DNA from: Macrotis lagotis
Lineage: Eukaryota; Chordata; Mammalia; Peramelemorphia; Peramelidae
Assembly: GCF_037893015.1 (NCBI RefSeq)
Contig: NC_133662.1
Coordinates: 200,255,050-200,319,049 of the forward strand
Length of the DNA stretch: 64,000 nt
Direction of reading: 5' to 3'
Shown: positions 45,984-57,345 of the stretch, one piece after another
Layout: each line of letters starts with the position of its first letter
Numbering within the stretch: the first letter of the stretch is position 1
The notes under the pieces: model-generated
Told to the model about the DNA's origin: nothing
Seen by the model: the letters and a program-made list of their open reading frames with translations, nothing else
Database searches by the model: none
Translations under genes and position numbers: made by a program

Positions 45984-46060
45984 AAGTCTGCCATAGGATG
46001 TCTTTGCCTTCTGCTATTTGGGAATTAAATAGCTATCCTCTATTTGTAAAACTAATCAAT

Positions 46061-46212
46061 GGGCAACTAGGTGGTGCAGTGGATGGAGGATGGGCCCTGG
46101 AGTCAGAAGGATCCGAGTTCAAATTCAACCTCAGACTCTTAATCCTTATTTAGCTATGCGACCTTGGGCAATTTGCTTAACCCCATTGCCTTGCAAAAAT
46201 TAAAAAAAAAAA
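46061..46212 (+). repeat. Young tRNA-derived SINE
   Basis: From GGGCAACTAGGTGGTG to 'ttgccttgcaaaaattaaa' and an A tail. No clean duplication seen. It has more substitutions than the other copies. The frame at 45968-46153 overlaps it. Confidence 0.87.
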
Positions 46213-47135
46213 GTCAGTAACCTTGTTTTTAAGATCATGGATGATGGCTTTCAAAAACACTAATGTATCTTACATTTCTTATTTTGATATAGGAGCTCAA
46301 ATAAAGTCTAGCATAAGTGGTGTGAATGCCAAGTTCTAATCTTATATAAATTTCACAATTTGATAGAAATGAAATGTATCTTTAGCTCAAATGAGGAATT
46401 TTAACCTTCTATGGAGCATAGAAGGGAGTTTTAGTTCCACTTAATCTTCTAAAAGTACAAAAAAAGAAAAAAAGAAAAATTCCAACTGCTTTGCTGAGCA
46501 CATTATTCTATTAGTTCTGTCAATCAAACCCAGCTAAAAATTATGAACTTTGCACAAAACCAGTAAATCTTCTCAAATTGTCCAGTTGTAATCCCAGAAT
46601 TAGCTCGATGGAACTTGAACCCTTATATCAGCTCATAACCTAATCCTAAGACTCAAACTTCACTTGGCAAACTAGGAAGGAAAAAGACAACCAATAATCA
46701 TTATTTCAATTAACCTTGACCCTGAATATTAACCCTAAAAAAGGAATTAAGAAATATGGGGCCCAGAAATAAATGCTCTACAAGTACCCTTAGAGAGTAA
46801 GTCAGAGAGATGGTACATAGAAAACTATTCCAGCCTCCTGGTCCATAGTTTTGACTCTAGTTTCTGTTCTTTGGGATTTCATGAGAGGGGTAAAGAACCA
46901 AACCTGAAGTTATGGACAAGGGACAAGGAATAAACAAGTTATCCAGCCTCTATCTATAGTACCCATTGGATATATATATGATAGAGGAAACCCTCATGCC
47001 TCCCTCCAATCTCAGAGAATACAGAAGTATAATGGCTTTAATTTGGTTGATGAACTGTAACTTGTGGATCTAAAGAAGAGAAAATTGTTGGTTTCTCCCC
47101 ATCCTGTCAGCTGAAGATAATGCTCTGAACTCTTG
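46213..47135. other. No recognisable feature
   Basis: About 0.9 kb of unassigned sequence. Confidence 0.4.
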
Positions 47136-47137
47136 AA

Positions 47138-47314
47138 AATGACTGGGGAGGGGTGGCTAGGTGGTTCAGTGGATAGAGCACCAGCCCTGGAGCCAGCAGT
47201 ACCTGAGTTCAAATCTGACCTCAGACATTTAATAATTACCTAGCTGTGTGGCCTTGGGCAAGCCAATTAACCCTATTTTCCTTGCAAAAACCTAAAAAAA
47301 ATAATTACTGGGGA
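47138..47314 (+). repeat. Young tRNA-derived SINE with TSD
   Basis: The body is 47150-47301. Flanks AATGACTGGGGA (47138-47149) and AATTACTGGGGA (47303-47314) differ by one base. Confidence 0.88.
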
Positions 47315-47484
47315 AATACTCTTCCCTTACTGGCCACAAACCATGAACTCATTCTGTCTTAGGTAAGTCTGTATTTTGGATGGGGCTACCTCCTGCTTTT
47401 GACTTCCTTCCTTTGATATAGGGAGTTGGTGTCTTCCCTTCTTAGGGAGGGCAAGTACTGAGGTATCAGCTACCAAAGAGTTAC

Positions 47485-47678
47485 AGAAAGAAACTGTACA
47501 GGGGAAGCTAGGTGGCACAGTGTATAGAGCACCGGTCCTGGAGTCAGGAGTACCTGAGTTCAAATCCGGTCTTAGACACTTAATTAATACCTAACTGTGT
47601 GGCCTTGGGCAAGCCATTTAATCCCATTGCCTTGCAAAAAAAAAAAAAACTTAAATAAAAAAAAGAAAGAAACTGTAC
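47485..47678 (+). repeat. Young tRNA-derived SINE with 15-bp TSD
   Basis: The body is 47500-47663. AGAAAGAAACTGTAC is perfectly duplicated at 47485-47499 and 47664-47678. The frames at 47327-47563 and 47597-47803 overlap it and are not genes. Confidence 0.93.
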
Positions 47679-47691
47679 TGAAGGAAACAAT

Positions 47692-47819
47692 AATTCCAGA
47701 TGAGGAAACTTCCTTGACAAATGAAATCACAAGTTCAGTCCTTAACCCTTATAAATCCCTTATTCTCAATCCTTTTGTAAACAGTTACCAAACAATTTTG
47801 TAATGAATAGTTCACATGA
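47692..47819 (+). repeat. Unclassified direct repeat, copy B
   Basis: Second copy of the sequence at 45857-45983, starting 13 bases after the SINE duplication. The two copies are 1.8 kb apart. Confidence 0.75.
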
Positions 47820-47984
47820 TAGACTTGACTGGAAATAAAGAACCACCTGCAGAGAGAAAAATTACTCAAAGAAAAAGCCCACATGGTCTTGATCTGGCTG
47901 TCCCCAGTAAAAGTGAAATGTAAAACAGTTCATTAAAAACCTTACTGGAAATTTCCCAACAAGACTCAAATATGAGTTAGGTGA

Positions 47985-48215
47985 CTCCAATGATAGAGTG
48001 GCTAGCTTTGAATCAGGAAGTCAAATCCAAATCTACCACAGACACTGGTTAGTTGTGTAAATCGGGCAAGTCACTTAATCAGTTTGACTCAGTTTCTCCA
48101 TCAGTTAAATGAAGATAACAGTAGCATCCATTTTCCAGGGTTGTTGTGAGGACCAAATGTGATAATAATTGAAAAGAACCTGGCACATGATAAATTATAT
48201 ACAAATGTTATCTAT
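47985..48215 (+). repeat. Old CORE-SINE, near full length
   Basis: 'aggtgactccaatgatagag', 'aatcgggcaagtcacttaat', 'gactcagtttctccatcag', 'agggttgttgtgaggacc' and the tail 'acaaatgttatctattttta'. Confidence 0.75.
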
Positions 48216-48790
48216 TTTTATTTAATCAATTTTAATCATTCAATGATTCTTTGTCGCTTATTGTTTCATTTCTGTGTGGAAATAAAACTACTTATTTCAT
48301 ATCTGACTCATATTTTTATTCTGGGTACATTTTTACTTCCCACTCTATCCCTACCCTAACTGGGTAGGACCCCTTAATTTAGAACCAAAAACAAAATTAT
48401 ACCTCAGAAATCCAAGTTAAAAGTAGAATTAGAGCAAGGGAGGGATCTTGTCCCCCCCATAGAAGAGATAAGCCATCCCAGAGTAAAGTAAAATGGATAA
48501 TAAAGGCCAGAGTATGGCAATAGTCACATGACCCTCTGATCTCAGCCAAGGGATTCCTTAAGCATTAAGGCACCAATAGTGATTTATTTTCCTACTAATA
48601 GGGGGCTAAGCTGATAACTTTACAATAAAGACTAATAGAAAGGGAAACACAAGAATTAAATAGATGCAGAAAAGAAGTGGGAAATTATTGTTTTTGTTTA
48701 CTTTTGGGAGTTTTTTTAAGGCAAATAGAACATAAAAAGATCATAGAGTTTGCATTATACATCACAGTTTTCAAAAGGGAAAAGAATTTA
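48216..48790. other. No recognisable feature
   Basis: Unassigned. Confidence 0.4.
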
Positions 48791-48794
48791 AGTT

Positions 48795-49165
48795 TTACAA
48801 AAAACAGCTGTCTATCTCCTTGGAAAAGTTTTAGACCAGATTATTAAGCAGACATTATATGAAGACTTAAAACTTTGAATCACTACAAAATTGCATGGTT
48901 TCACTGATGAAACATTCACAAACAACTTTGAAAGACTTAACTCTGATCAATACAATGGCCAATAATAGAGAAATGATCTTGATCATGAATCTCCTGGCAG
49001 AGATATAATGGAATCAATATGCAGAATTACACATACTTTTTTGTATATGGACATTTAGAGAATTTGTTGTTTGGTTATGCATTATTTTTTACAATTTTTT
49101 TGTTTTTTTCAATTAGGGAAATATAGGAATGAAATAAATTTTATTTAAAATTTAGTTTATTTTTT
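48795..49165 (+). repeat. L3/CR1 piece abutting an L1 3' end
   Basis: 48795-48907 resembles L3 upstream of the RT ('ccttggaaaagttttagacc', 'gattattaagcagac', 'aaaattgcatggtttcact'). 48908-49165 is an L1 3' UTR ('caactttgaaagacttaac', 'tctcctggcagagatata', 'ggttatgcattatttttt', and an A-rich end). Confidence 0.65.
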
Positions 49166-49261
49166 GTTAATGTAATTTAAAGTCAACCTTATTTCCCCTT
49201 TTAAATACTACAAAACTACAATAAAAATGCCAAACTTAAATTTTTTCTACATTGCAAGTTG

Positions 49262-49600
49262 AACCACTAGGTGGCAATGCTAGCCAGCATCCTGATCCTA
49301 TTTAACAAATCTTAATCTAACCTGGGTGTTGCTATTATAACCAAAACAATTTTGCTCATCTATCTCTGAAAGGCAGATACACTAAGAAAGTTCCAAGCTC
49401 TATATAGTTCTCAGGGAGAAGACAACCTTGTACTCTACACTCTGATTCTGGCTCTCCCTAAGGTTCAATGCCAATTTTGGAATAGTGTGGATTTACTCAA
49501 AAACGGATTCTCTGTCCTCTACCTTTGGCAAACCCTGTATTCTCAAGGAACTTGTGATTTTTCCTGAGTCCTAGTCACCTGACCTTGGTTTAATGTAATC
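49262..49600 (+). repeat. Unclassified repeat, copy 2, CTCF-like core
   Basis: Homologous to 13424-13740. CCACTAGGTGGCA (49264-49276) fits the CTCF core pattern CCASYAGRKGGCR at every position. The family is not identified. Confidence 0.55.
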
Positions 49601-49679
49601 AACTTTCCAACAAGAGAAGTAAATTGTATACAGTGATTTTATTCTTAGTATTCCAGGATATTCATTGCTACCTCTAAGG

Positions 49680-49925
49680 TAAAGGCATCAAGCACTGTGC
49701 TAAGCACTTTTTACAAATATTATCCTATCTGATACTAAAAACAACACTTTGAAGTAGGTGCTATTGTTATTCACATTTAGAGTTCAGGAAACTGAGGCAA
49801 ACAGAGATTAAATGACTTTGCTGGACTGAAAGAGTAGAACAAGTGTCTGCAGCAGGATTTAAATTCAGTTTCTCTGACTCTAGGTCCAAAACTCTAACCT
49901 CTGTACCACTAGTTGGCTGCCTCTA
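49680..49925 (-). repeat. Old CORE-SINE, reverse, near full length
   Basis: 'gcactgtgctaagcacttt', 'gaagtaggtgctattgttat', 'caggaaactgaggcaaac', 'ctctgactctaggtccaaaa' and 'cactagttggctgcctc'. Confidence 0.75.
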
Positions 49926-50084
49926 ATAGTGTCCACAATACACCTGGAGGTGTGTTCAGTGCTCAATGGTACACTGTAGAAAGAGCAATAAAAACCCTGA
50001 AGCACACAAAAAGTAGGCAGGCTTGTGAGTGGATTTGAAATCATATATTATTGTTGTTATTGCTATTATCAATCCATCATAGGA

Positions 50085-50430
50085 CCTAGAAATGTTTAAC
50101 CTAGATAAAAGAAAATTTAGGAGACAGATGACAAGTATCTTAAAATATTTGTAGAGCTATTACATGAAAGAATTGAGTATATTTTCTTATTTCTCAAGGG
50201 TGAAGAATAAATGGCACTTGAGAGAACCAATACCAATAGCTAGAAGCTATAGTAAAATGGATCTTTAATTCCAAATTAAAAATAATTTGTGTGATCCAAA
50301 AATGGAATTAGCAAACTCAAAATATGATGGATTTCCCATAAATGCTGCTGTTTAAGAATGAAGTTTAAAAATCCCTTGTTAGGAATTTTATGAAGGCTTT
50401 TTATTCCAACCTTCTATGATTCTCTGTGAC
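50085..50430 (+). repeat. L3/CR1 3' region
   Basis: 'gaaatgtttaacctagataa', 'gatgacaagtatcttaaaat' and 'ccaatagctagaagctatag' follow L3 order. Confidence 0.55.
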
Positions 50431-50885
50431 CTCTGGCTAAAACTACTTATGCTAATATTTCATTTTATCCAACATCATGTATTAACCTGAAACTCAAAAC
50501 CACACTTGATAAAGATTTCTAAATCTTTTGGTGACACATCACTATCTATATTCCTAATCTGCTTATAGAACTAATTACCAGTTTTCCAGTTAACCAAGCT
50601 ATCTCTATTACCTTATCAGTATGCTAACCAAAGCAATTACTATTAAATACTTATTAGCAGGCTTGATTCAATCCAGCAAGTATTTATTAAGCTCCTATTA
50701 TGTGCAAAACAGCAACACTACTCAACATTCTGGTGATACAAAGATAGAAAATGGCATCATTCCTGATCTTGATATTATTATTATTATCATCATCATCATA
50801 TTAGTAGTAGTAACGAAGCAAAAAATTAACAAGACAGAAAGGTAGATGAGAAAAAGAAACAAAGAAAGAGAGGGACAGAGATAAA
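50431..50885. other. Old repeat fragment and trinucleotide tract
   Basis: 50670-50760 has 'agtatttattaagctcctat' and 'tgatacaaagatagaaaatg', as in the old repeat at 2285. 50773-50812 is (TTA)n(TCA)n(GTA)n, which encodes the Ile run of the frame at 50621-50845. Confidence 0.5.
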
Positions 50886-50889
50886 ATTT

Positions 50890-51350
50890 ACACCACTGTT
50901 CAACAAACTAGTGACTCTCACCTCCCGATCAACTATAAAGCTTTCCATTTGACCATCAAAGTCTTTCATAACCTGCCTCATAAACACATACCTTTCCAGT
51001 TTTCTTACACCTTACATTTATTCCCCTTCCCCCACTCCCAAGTATCCAGTGATATTTAATCTCCTGATTAAGGACATTTTTACTGTCAATTCACCTGCAT
51101 GGAATGCTCTCCCTCTTCATCTCCATCACCTGGCTTTCCTAGCTTTCTTCAAGTCCCACCTACTATAAGAAGCCTTTTCTGATCTTTCTTAATTCTAGAG
51201 TCTTCTCCCCATCAATTATTGTCCATTTTTTTCTGTTTGTAGCTTGATTGTAAATAGCAGTTTTCCTAACTTCTCCCCATTTGATTGTGACCTCCTCGAG
51301 AGTAAATGTAATAAAAATTTGTTGATTGAGTGATTAAGAGCTGGAGATAG
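50890..51350 (+). repeat. L2 LINE 3' end
   Basis: 'tcaaagtctttcataacctg', 'gcatggaatgctctccctc', 'cttcaagtcccacctactat', 'aagccttttctgatctt' and 'aatttgttgattgagtgat'. Confidence 0.75.
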
Positions 51351-51424
51351 AAATACAAGCTAATGAGAAAGGAGCTGATGTTCACATAGAGAGAAGGTAA
51401 AAGTGAAGAAGGTCTGCTGAATAA

Positions 51425-51580
51425 TAGATAATAATTTTACAGCTCTTTAAGGTTGGCAAAGTGTTTTACATATATATCATTTGATCTTCACAGCTTTGTG
51501 AAGAAATTAAATAATTTTTCATTTTACAAATGAGGAAACTGAGATAGAAAGAAATAAGTTGGAAAAATATAATGCAAGTT
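51425..51580 (-). repeat. MIR-type SINE relic
   Basis: 'ctctttaaggttggcaaagt', 'gatcttcacagctttgtg' and 'caaatgaggaaactgagat'. Confidence 0.6.
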
Positions 51581-51589
51581 AGAATGTGA

Positions 51590-52420
51590 TGGTGTAAAAT
51601 AAAAAAGTCAATGTTCAAAGTAAATTTTAAGAAGAGTGTTCTAGATTGTAAAATCTACGATGTCCATTTGGAGCACGACTTTAAGAAAAAGTATTCTGAA
51701 GCCATAGAAAGATAAGGAGGGAATGCATTCCAGCCATGAAAAATAGTCTAAATGTGTGTGTGGGGGGGGGGAGTACTTGTTGCTGCCAAGGACTATTTGA
51801 TTATTTATAACATTTGCAGAACATATAATACCTATATTTGATCAAACATTTAATTAATTCATCCCTTAAAAGTTCCTAAATTTATTGAATTTTGAGACCC
51901 TGCCCCACCAAAAGATTTTCAAGGGTCTTATAAGGATAGTGGGCTGGATATGCAAATGCACAGAGGGAGGGCAAGTTTCAACAATAGCAAATCATACAAT
52001 TTGGTGGAAAGTATATGAAAAACAGTAGTGTAGAATAGAGTTTGGTAGGGCTCTAAATGACAGACTAAGGAGTTTTTATTTTATCCTTATAGTCAATAGA
52101 AAGCTATAGAAGGCTTTTGAGCAGGGAAGCATCATAACAAAACCTGTAACTTAGGAGGATTATTTTAGTAGCTCTATGAAGAATAGATGAGAGGCAATGG
52201 ACAAAAGAAGAACAATTAGATTAACAAAATAATCTAGGCCAGACAGGAAAACAGCTTGAGCTAGAGGATTTCTAATAGGAATGGAAATGAGGGAGTACAA
52301 ATGAGTTATCTTGTGAAAGTAGCATTAACAGATCTTGCTAGTTGATTTCATAAGAATGCCTAAATAATGTGAAGAGAGAGTCAGAAATGGTTTCAAGAAC
52401 CTGGGGAAATGGTTCCCCCA
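51590..52420 (-). repeat. L2-associated sequence, reverse
   Basis: 52020-52330 reads as L2 ORF2 3' text on the minus strand ('gctatagaaggcttttgagc', 'gggaagcatcataaca', 'ggaggattattttagtagct'). 51590-52010 belongs to the same loosely conserved series. A G10 run lies near 51761-51770. All frames are lost. Confidence 0.55.
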
Positions 52421-52574
52421 CTGAGAAAAAGTAAAGTTTTGTAAGGGACTCGTATAAAAATATAAAGAATTTATAAGTTGTTTATACACAGTCCTAGACA
52501 CTGTAGTATGGAAAGTCTTAACCCTCCATATCATTCTAGCCTCAAAGCTAACAACTTTTTGTTAGCTAGATGCT

Positions 52575-53060
52575 GCAGGTGTTGCTATTATTGCTGTTTG
52601 ATCTTTATTTTCAAAGAGGACCAATCACACCATAGGGTGATACCTTGCCTTGTTTATAAACTGGATTTAAGTGAGGCAGAGTTGCACAAAGTCATCAGCC
52701 TCACTCTCTTTTCCAGACTCACTGAAGTCCAGTGGTAAGTCAAAAGTCAAGACAACTGGCAATGCAGTGGATGATCTTGGTATCTTTCATGTCTGATCAA
52801 CTTCTAAGTACTGCACCTCATCTTCCTCAGTCCCCTTTCTGGCCATTAAAACAAATTTTTCTTATCTGATCATTCAGCTGGGGGGAAGTCTTCACATATT
52901 TGGGATAAGCAGATGCCTAACTCAAGGCTGGGTTTAAAACCTGTTTACACCTGAAACATGGTTTAGCCCAACTGCCAAGATGGTTTTATCAGTGTAGCCC
53001 TGAGCATGCTTTTGTTTCTTGGAACCCAGATAAGAAGTGGTAAAACAGATAGACAACAAA
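52575..53060 (-). repeat. RTE-like retroposon, reverse
   Basis: Fuller copy of the family at 16496: 'tcaaagaggaccaatcacac', 'aagtgaggcagagttgcaca', 'gtccagtggtaagtcaaaag', 'gatcttggtatctttcatgt', 'ggaagtcttcacatatttgg', 'ttggaacccagataagaagt'. The 3' terminus faces left. The frame at 52478-52738 is a by-product. Confidence 0.7.
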
Positions 53061-53380
53061 GGTGAATGAGTAGCCCTAAAAAGGGCTCAACAGGACTTCA
53101 TACTTAGAGGTTCAATTTCTCCCTGAACACTCTATATGTCCTATCCTCATCTTACAAATAATTAAAATAAGGTTCAGAAAGGATAAGTGAGTTTTCTACT
53201 CACATGGTGTCTACTCACAAAGTATTTGATTCTAATTAAGACATTTAGATAGTATTTCAATATTCACAAAATTTCCCCTGCCAGACAATGATCGTCATCC
53301 AGATCAAGGGTCCCTCTTATGTTTTCCATTGCTTTTGTTTTGTTAGGTGTAGCATTAAATAATATACAGATATATAATGC
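53061..53380. other. No recognisable feature
   Basis: Unassigned. Confidence 0.45.
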
Positions 53381-53381
53381 A

Positions 53382-53432
<51 letters not shown>
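53381..53432. repeat. (TG)n(TA)n microsatellite
   Basis: About 9 TG units followed by about 15 TA units. It generates the Tyr-Ile and Thr-His runs of the opposing frames at 53264-53545. Confidence 0.97.
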
Positions 53433-53435
<3 letters not shown>

Positions 53436-53558
53436 ATATACAGATGTATATCTCCAATAGGAACAAAAGCTGAACATATATTTATTCCAGAGAACCAAGC
53501 ATATTGATGGAGGAGGAAAAAAACTGAAAATACAAAAATAAACAAGTTCTATTACTTT

Positions 53559-53742
53559 AAAATGTAATCATGAGGAGTAGCTGGGTGGCACAGAGGATAG
53601 AGTACCAACCCTTGAGTCAGGAGGACCTGATTTCAAATCCACTCTCAGACACTTAATACTTACTTAGCTATGTGACCTTGGGCAAGTCACTTAACTCCAT
53701 TGCCTTACAAAAACAAAAAAAGTGAATAAAATGTTATCATGA
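53559..53742 (+). repeat. tRNA-derived SINE with 15-bp TSD
   Basis: The body is 53574-53727. Flanks AAAATGTAATCATGA (53559-53573) and AAAATGTTATCATGA (53728-53742) differ by one base. Confidence 0.92.
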
Positions 53743-54075
53743 AACCACATAAAAATAAGCAATTAGACTTCTCTAGCAGATATAATCTTTAAGATATTTA
53801 AATGCAACACTCCTGATTTCTTGTGATGGATTTTGTAGAGAAGATTCTTGCTGTTCAGAAATTGCCAGGGGCAGGGGAGAATCAATAGTTGACCTCTATT
53901 GTCCTTTCCCATTATGAAATTAATGGAGGAGAAGAGGGGTGATAAGTTAGAAAAGGGAAATATTAAGGGACTTCTGATTAAATAAATCATGTCTTCCATG
54001 TTTCTTGGACTTTCCCCCAAAAGGATTTGTCACTCACACTTTCCCATTGTAAATACTCTGACACAACTTTCATTT
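53743..54075. other. No recognisable feature
   Basis: The minus-strand frame at 53763-54020 has no domain I know. Confidence 0.4.
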
Positions 54076-54079
54076 TACT

Positions 54080-54590
54080 GAGTCTAGGAAAGTATAATGG
54101 AAAAATTACAAAAGAATGAAAGTCAGGAAACCAGGGCAAGGCTGGTAACCTCTTTGAAAGTCTCATTTCCTTCATCCATAAAATGAGGATGCTATTCCAG
54201 ATAATCTCTAACAGCTCTATCAGTTCTAAATTGCTATTATTTTAACATCTAAATCAAAGAGCAATATATCCATTTGAAAAAAGAAGTCCTGTGCATTTAA
54301 TTGCCCCTTTTCTGAAACTTTTACAAAACATATAAACAGTTCTTGAAATTCAAGAAACTATTTTAAAATATATAAAACCCTTATTTCCCTAAGATTGGAA
54401 AGGCAGTGATGAATAATAAACAGATTCCTGAACTTAGGGTGGGGCAAATTGGGTTAAGACCCTGACTCAGAAATTGTCTGGGAAAGTAACTGCAGCTTTG
54501 TGCCTCAGTTTCCTTATCTGTTAAATGAAGGGATTGAAGTCAAACAATGACTTCTAAGTTTCCTTCCAGTTGTAGATCTATGATTTTATG
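54080..54590 (+). repeat. Two MIR-type SINE relics
   Basis: 54080-54240 ('catccataaaatgaggatgc', 'cagataatctctaacagc'). 54395-54590 ('cctcagtttccttatctg', 'ttaaatgaagggattgaag', 'cttccagttgtagatctatg'). Confidence 0.6.
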
Positions 54591-54676
54591 CTAATTTTCC
54601 TTACCAGCCAAATGACAAAGAGCTCTTAAAATTTAGAGAACAAGCTTCCTTAAATTGATGTTTTTGGGTTTTTTTG

Positions 54677-54771
54677 GAAGGAAGGAAGGAAAAAAGGAAT
54701 AAAAGAAGGAAGGAAGAAAGGAAGGAGAGAAGTAGGAAAAAAGAAGAGAGTAAAGAAGAGAAGGAGGAAGT
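54677..54771. repeat. GGAA-rich polypurine tract
   Basis: Degenerate (GGAA)n and (GAAG)n units over about 95 bp. It explains the Ser/Phe/Leu-rich minus frame at 54601-54801. Confidence 0.92.
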
Positions 54772-55430
54772 GAACCTTCTAAATAACCTTCCTATTGACA
54801 CTTAAAAATCATCTATTTTTCTTATCTTTTTTTAAAGTTTTAAATTAATTCATTTTTTATTATGTATTCCTTTTATATCTTTCCTGAATACAATTTAAAT
54901 TTCCTTAGTGCTCCCTAACTTCTTCCCATCTTTTTTTTTAGTTTTCCTAGGATGAAAAGCAGAATGAGATCTAACCAAAATTTACCTAATTCAGCAGCAT
55001 CGGATCTATGCTTGCAGCTGTCTAGACCTTTTTCCTCCCGAAAATGGAACTCTAATCAGCTCTCATCTATACCAATGAATCCCTTTTCTTTTGAACCTAC
55101 TGTTTCAAGGATCCCTCTGTGAAGTTTAAGCCTCAATTTATTTCATCTCCGCCAAGCAGGTCACAACTGATTCCTCCAACAATACCACTCTTCTCACTCC
55201 ACCCTACCAATACCTCCAGGGGAATAGGCCTTACCTTACCACTGGTTTGTTTATGTTTCCAGGCTGTAGGAAAAAGTGATGTCAACTGGTGAAACAGGTT
55301 TACTTCTTCCCAACTGAGATAACTTGTGTTGGGCCATAATGATTATGAGTAGTCCTTTTGAGTATGGATGAGTCACCTGTTGAAAAACTGAAGAAAGTCA
55401 ACTCAATAGGGTTCTTAGAATCACAAGAGA
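54772..55430. other. No recognisable feature
   Basis: Mostly unassigned. A T-rich segment at 54825-54950 might be an L1 end. Confidence 0.35.
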
Positions 55431-55439
55431 AGCACAAAA

Positions 55440-55980
55440 TCTTGGAGTTAGAAAGGAGATCAGAAGGCATCTAATCTTATGTGTACTTGAACAGGATAGA
55501 TCCCAGATAAGCAGTAGACATTCAGCTTTTACTTGAAGACCTTAAATAAGGAGGAACCCATTACCTACCCACGGGCTACCCATTCCACTTTGGGTTAGCT
55601 CTAATTGCTAGGAAGCTTTTTGTTTGTTTGTTTTCCCTGGGAGATCATCTTGCTGCAATTTCCACCCATTTTCTCAGTTGTATCCCTGAAGATGAATAGA
55701 ACAAGTTTAATTCTTCCAGATCACAGATTTAAATATATGCTTTCTTTTTTTTGTTTAGGATTTTTGCAAGGCAGATGGGGTTAAGTGGCTTGCCCAAGGC
55801 CACACAGCTAGATAATTATAAAGTGTCTGAGACCGGATTTGAACCCAGGTACTCCTGGCTCCACGGCCGGTGCTTTATCCACTGCGCCACCTAGCGGCCA
55901 CAAATATATGCTTTCAAATGAATATTCAGCCCCTCCTCCCCTTGCCCATTTCTCCATGCTAACTCATAAACTGTTTGCTT
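55440..55980 (-). repeat. L3/CR1 3' region, reverse, SINE-interrupted
   Basis: 'gggctacccattccactttg', 'tagctctaattgctaggaag', 'ctgcaatttccacccatttt', 'gaatagaacaagtttaattc' follow reverse L3 order and continue to about 55940 after the SINE. Confidence 0.7.
55731..55915 (-). repeat. Young tRNA-derived SINE with 14-bp TSD
   Basis: The body is 55745-55901 in reverse. AAATATATGCTTTC is perfectly duplicated at 55731-55744 and 55902-55915. It interrupts the L3 relic. Confidence 0.94.
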
Positions 55981-56161
55981 AAAAAGCCATTAGAAGGGCC
56001 GGCTAGGTGGTCTAGTGGATAAAGCACCGGCCTTGGAGCCAAGAGTACCTGGGTTCAAATTCGGTCTCAGACACATAATTACCTAGCTGTGTGGCCTTGG
56101 GCAAGCCACTTAACCCCATTGCCTTACAAAAAAAAAAAAAAACCTAAAAAAAAGCCATTAG
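55981..56161 (+). repeat. Young tRNA-derived SINE with 13-bp TSD
   Basis: The body is about 55994-56148. AAAAAGCCATTAG is duplicated at 55981-55993 and 56149-56161. It lies head-to-head with the reverse copy 92 bp upstream. Confidence 0.93.
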
Positions 56162-56224
56162 GAATCATATCAGTCTGTCCATTTTAAAGATGAGAAAATT
56201 GAATCTTGCTCCTTTTCTGCAATT

Positions 56225-56340
56225 GCCCAGTTAGAATGCAAGTTGCTTGAGGGGAGTGATTACCTTGTTTTTGTATTTGTATCTCTAGAAACCACTGAGT
56301 CTGACACAATAAATGCTTGTGGATCGATTCATTGACACAT
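56225..56340 (+). repeat. L2 LINE 3' end
   Basis: 'gaatgcaagttgcttgaggg', 'ttgtatttgtatctctagaa', 'cacaataaatgcttgtgg'. Confidence 0.7.
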
Positions 56341-56779
56341 AAAGGGGACATCGTACTGAAGAGAGGAAGCTAACTCATTTACAGCTGTTTCTCTCCTCAG
56401 AATACTCCTGACCCATAAAATTAAAAATCCTTAATTTCCTGAAGGCAACAATGGTGTAGAAGACAGAAACGTGACCTCAGAGACAGGTAGCTGGTTCAAA
56501 AGCACTATGTTCATTTCCCACCTGGCTGCATTCCTCTGGATTTCTCCATCATAAGCCAGAAACCTATTCATCCTAGAAGGTCACTACCACCTGAATCTCA
56601 TCTCAAAGGTATTCTCGATCCCTGGGGTTTCTCCCTTTGACTGGAGGGTAGAGAACTTCTCCCAGAATCTCCACTTAAGAAGGATACCCAGGGCAGCCAA
56701 CTTCATTTCCTACCTGCTGTATTTCTCTGGGCTCCTTCATCCTGGCTCCATGGGTAGGTACTTTCTGCCCCTTTCCTCC
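56341..56779. other. No gene; weak internal duplication
   Basis: 'acctggctgcattcctctgg' near 56520 and 'acctgctgtatttctctggg' near 56713 suggest a weak internal repeat about 190 bp apart. Otherwise unassigned. Confidence 0.4.
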
Positions 56780-56940
56780 CTCCCTATTTTGTGTACTATC
56801 TTCTCTCATTAGATTATAAACTCTAGGGAAGCACTGTTGTTTTTTCTTTCTTTCTTTTCTTTCTATTTGTATTCCAAGGAATTGGCACAATGTCTAGTAC
56901 CTAGTAGATGTTAATAAATGTGCCTTGATTGACAGGCAAT
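56780..56940 (+). repeat. L2 LINE 3' end with (TTTC)n
   Basis: 'attagattataaactctagg', a TTTC-rich run (56840-56868), 'ggcacaatgtctagtaccta' and 'aataaatgtgccttgattga'. Confidence 0.7.
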
Positions 56941-57084
56941 CATAGGCTATGTGACCCTAAGCAAGTCACTTAAACTCTCCATTGTTTCCAGTCAACTCTG
57001 AGGCTTTAAGTTGCAGACCAGGTACTGCATTGCACTGGTAGAGGGAGTTTATTGACAAGAAGGAGTTCCATACACCAATGATAT

Positions 57085-57345
57085 CATTTATTCAGTCATT
57101 CAGTTGTAGTTGACTCTTTGTGACTCTATGAACATATGAGACTTTCATAGTGAAAATACTAGAACGATTTGCCATTTCCTTCTCCAAAGTGACTACCCAT
57201 TTTACAGATGAGGAACTAAAATAAATAGGGGTTAAGTGACTTACGCAGAGTCACAGTCAATCCATTCTGAGGCCATATTGGACTTAGATCATTCTGACTC
57301 CAGGTTCAATTCTCTATACTACCCAGCTACCCCCTGATGAAATCA
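57085..57345 (-). repeat. MAR1-like SINE, reverse, near full length
   Basis: 'gttgtagttgactctttgtg', 'atttgccatttccttctcc', 'cattttacagatgaggaact', 'ggttaagtgacttacgcag' and 'tactacccagctacccc'. Confidence 0.75.

Noticed and set aside
53264..53545. Opposing frames with Tyr-Ile or Thr-His runs
   Set aside because: Caused by the (TG)n(TA)n microsatellite.
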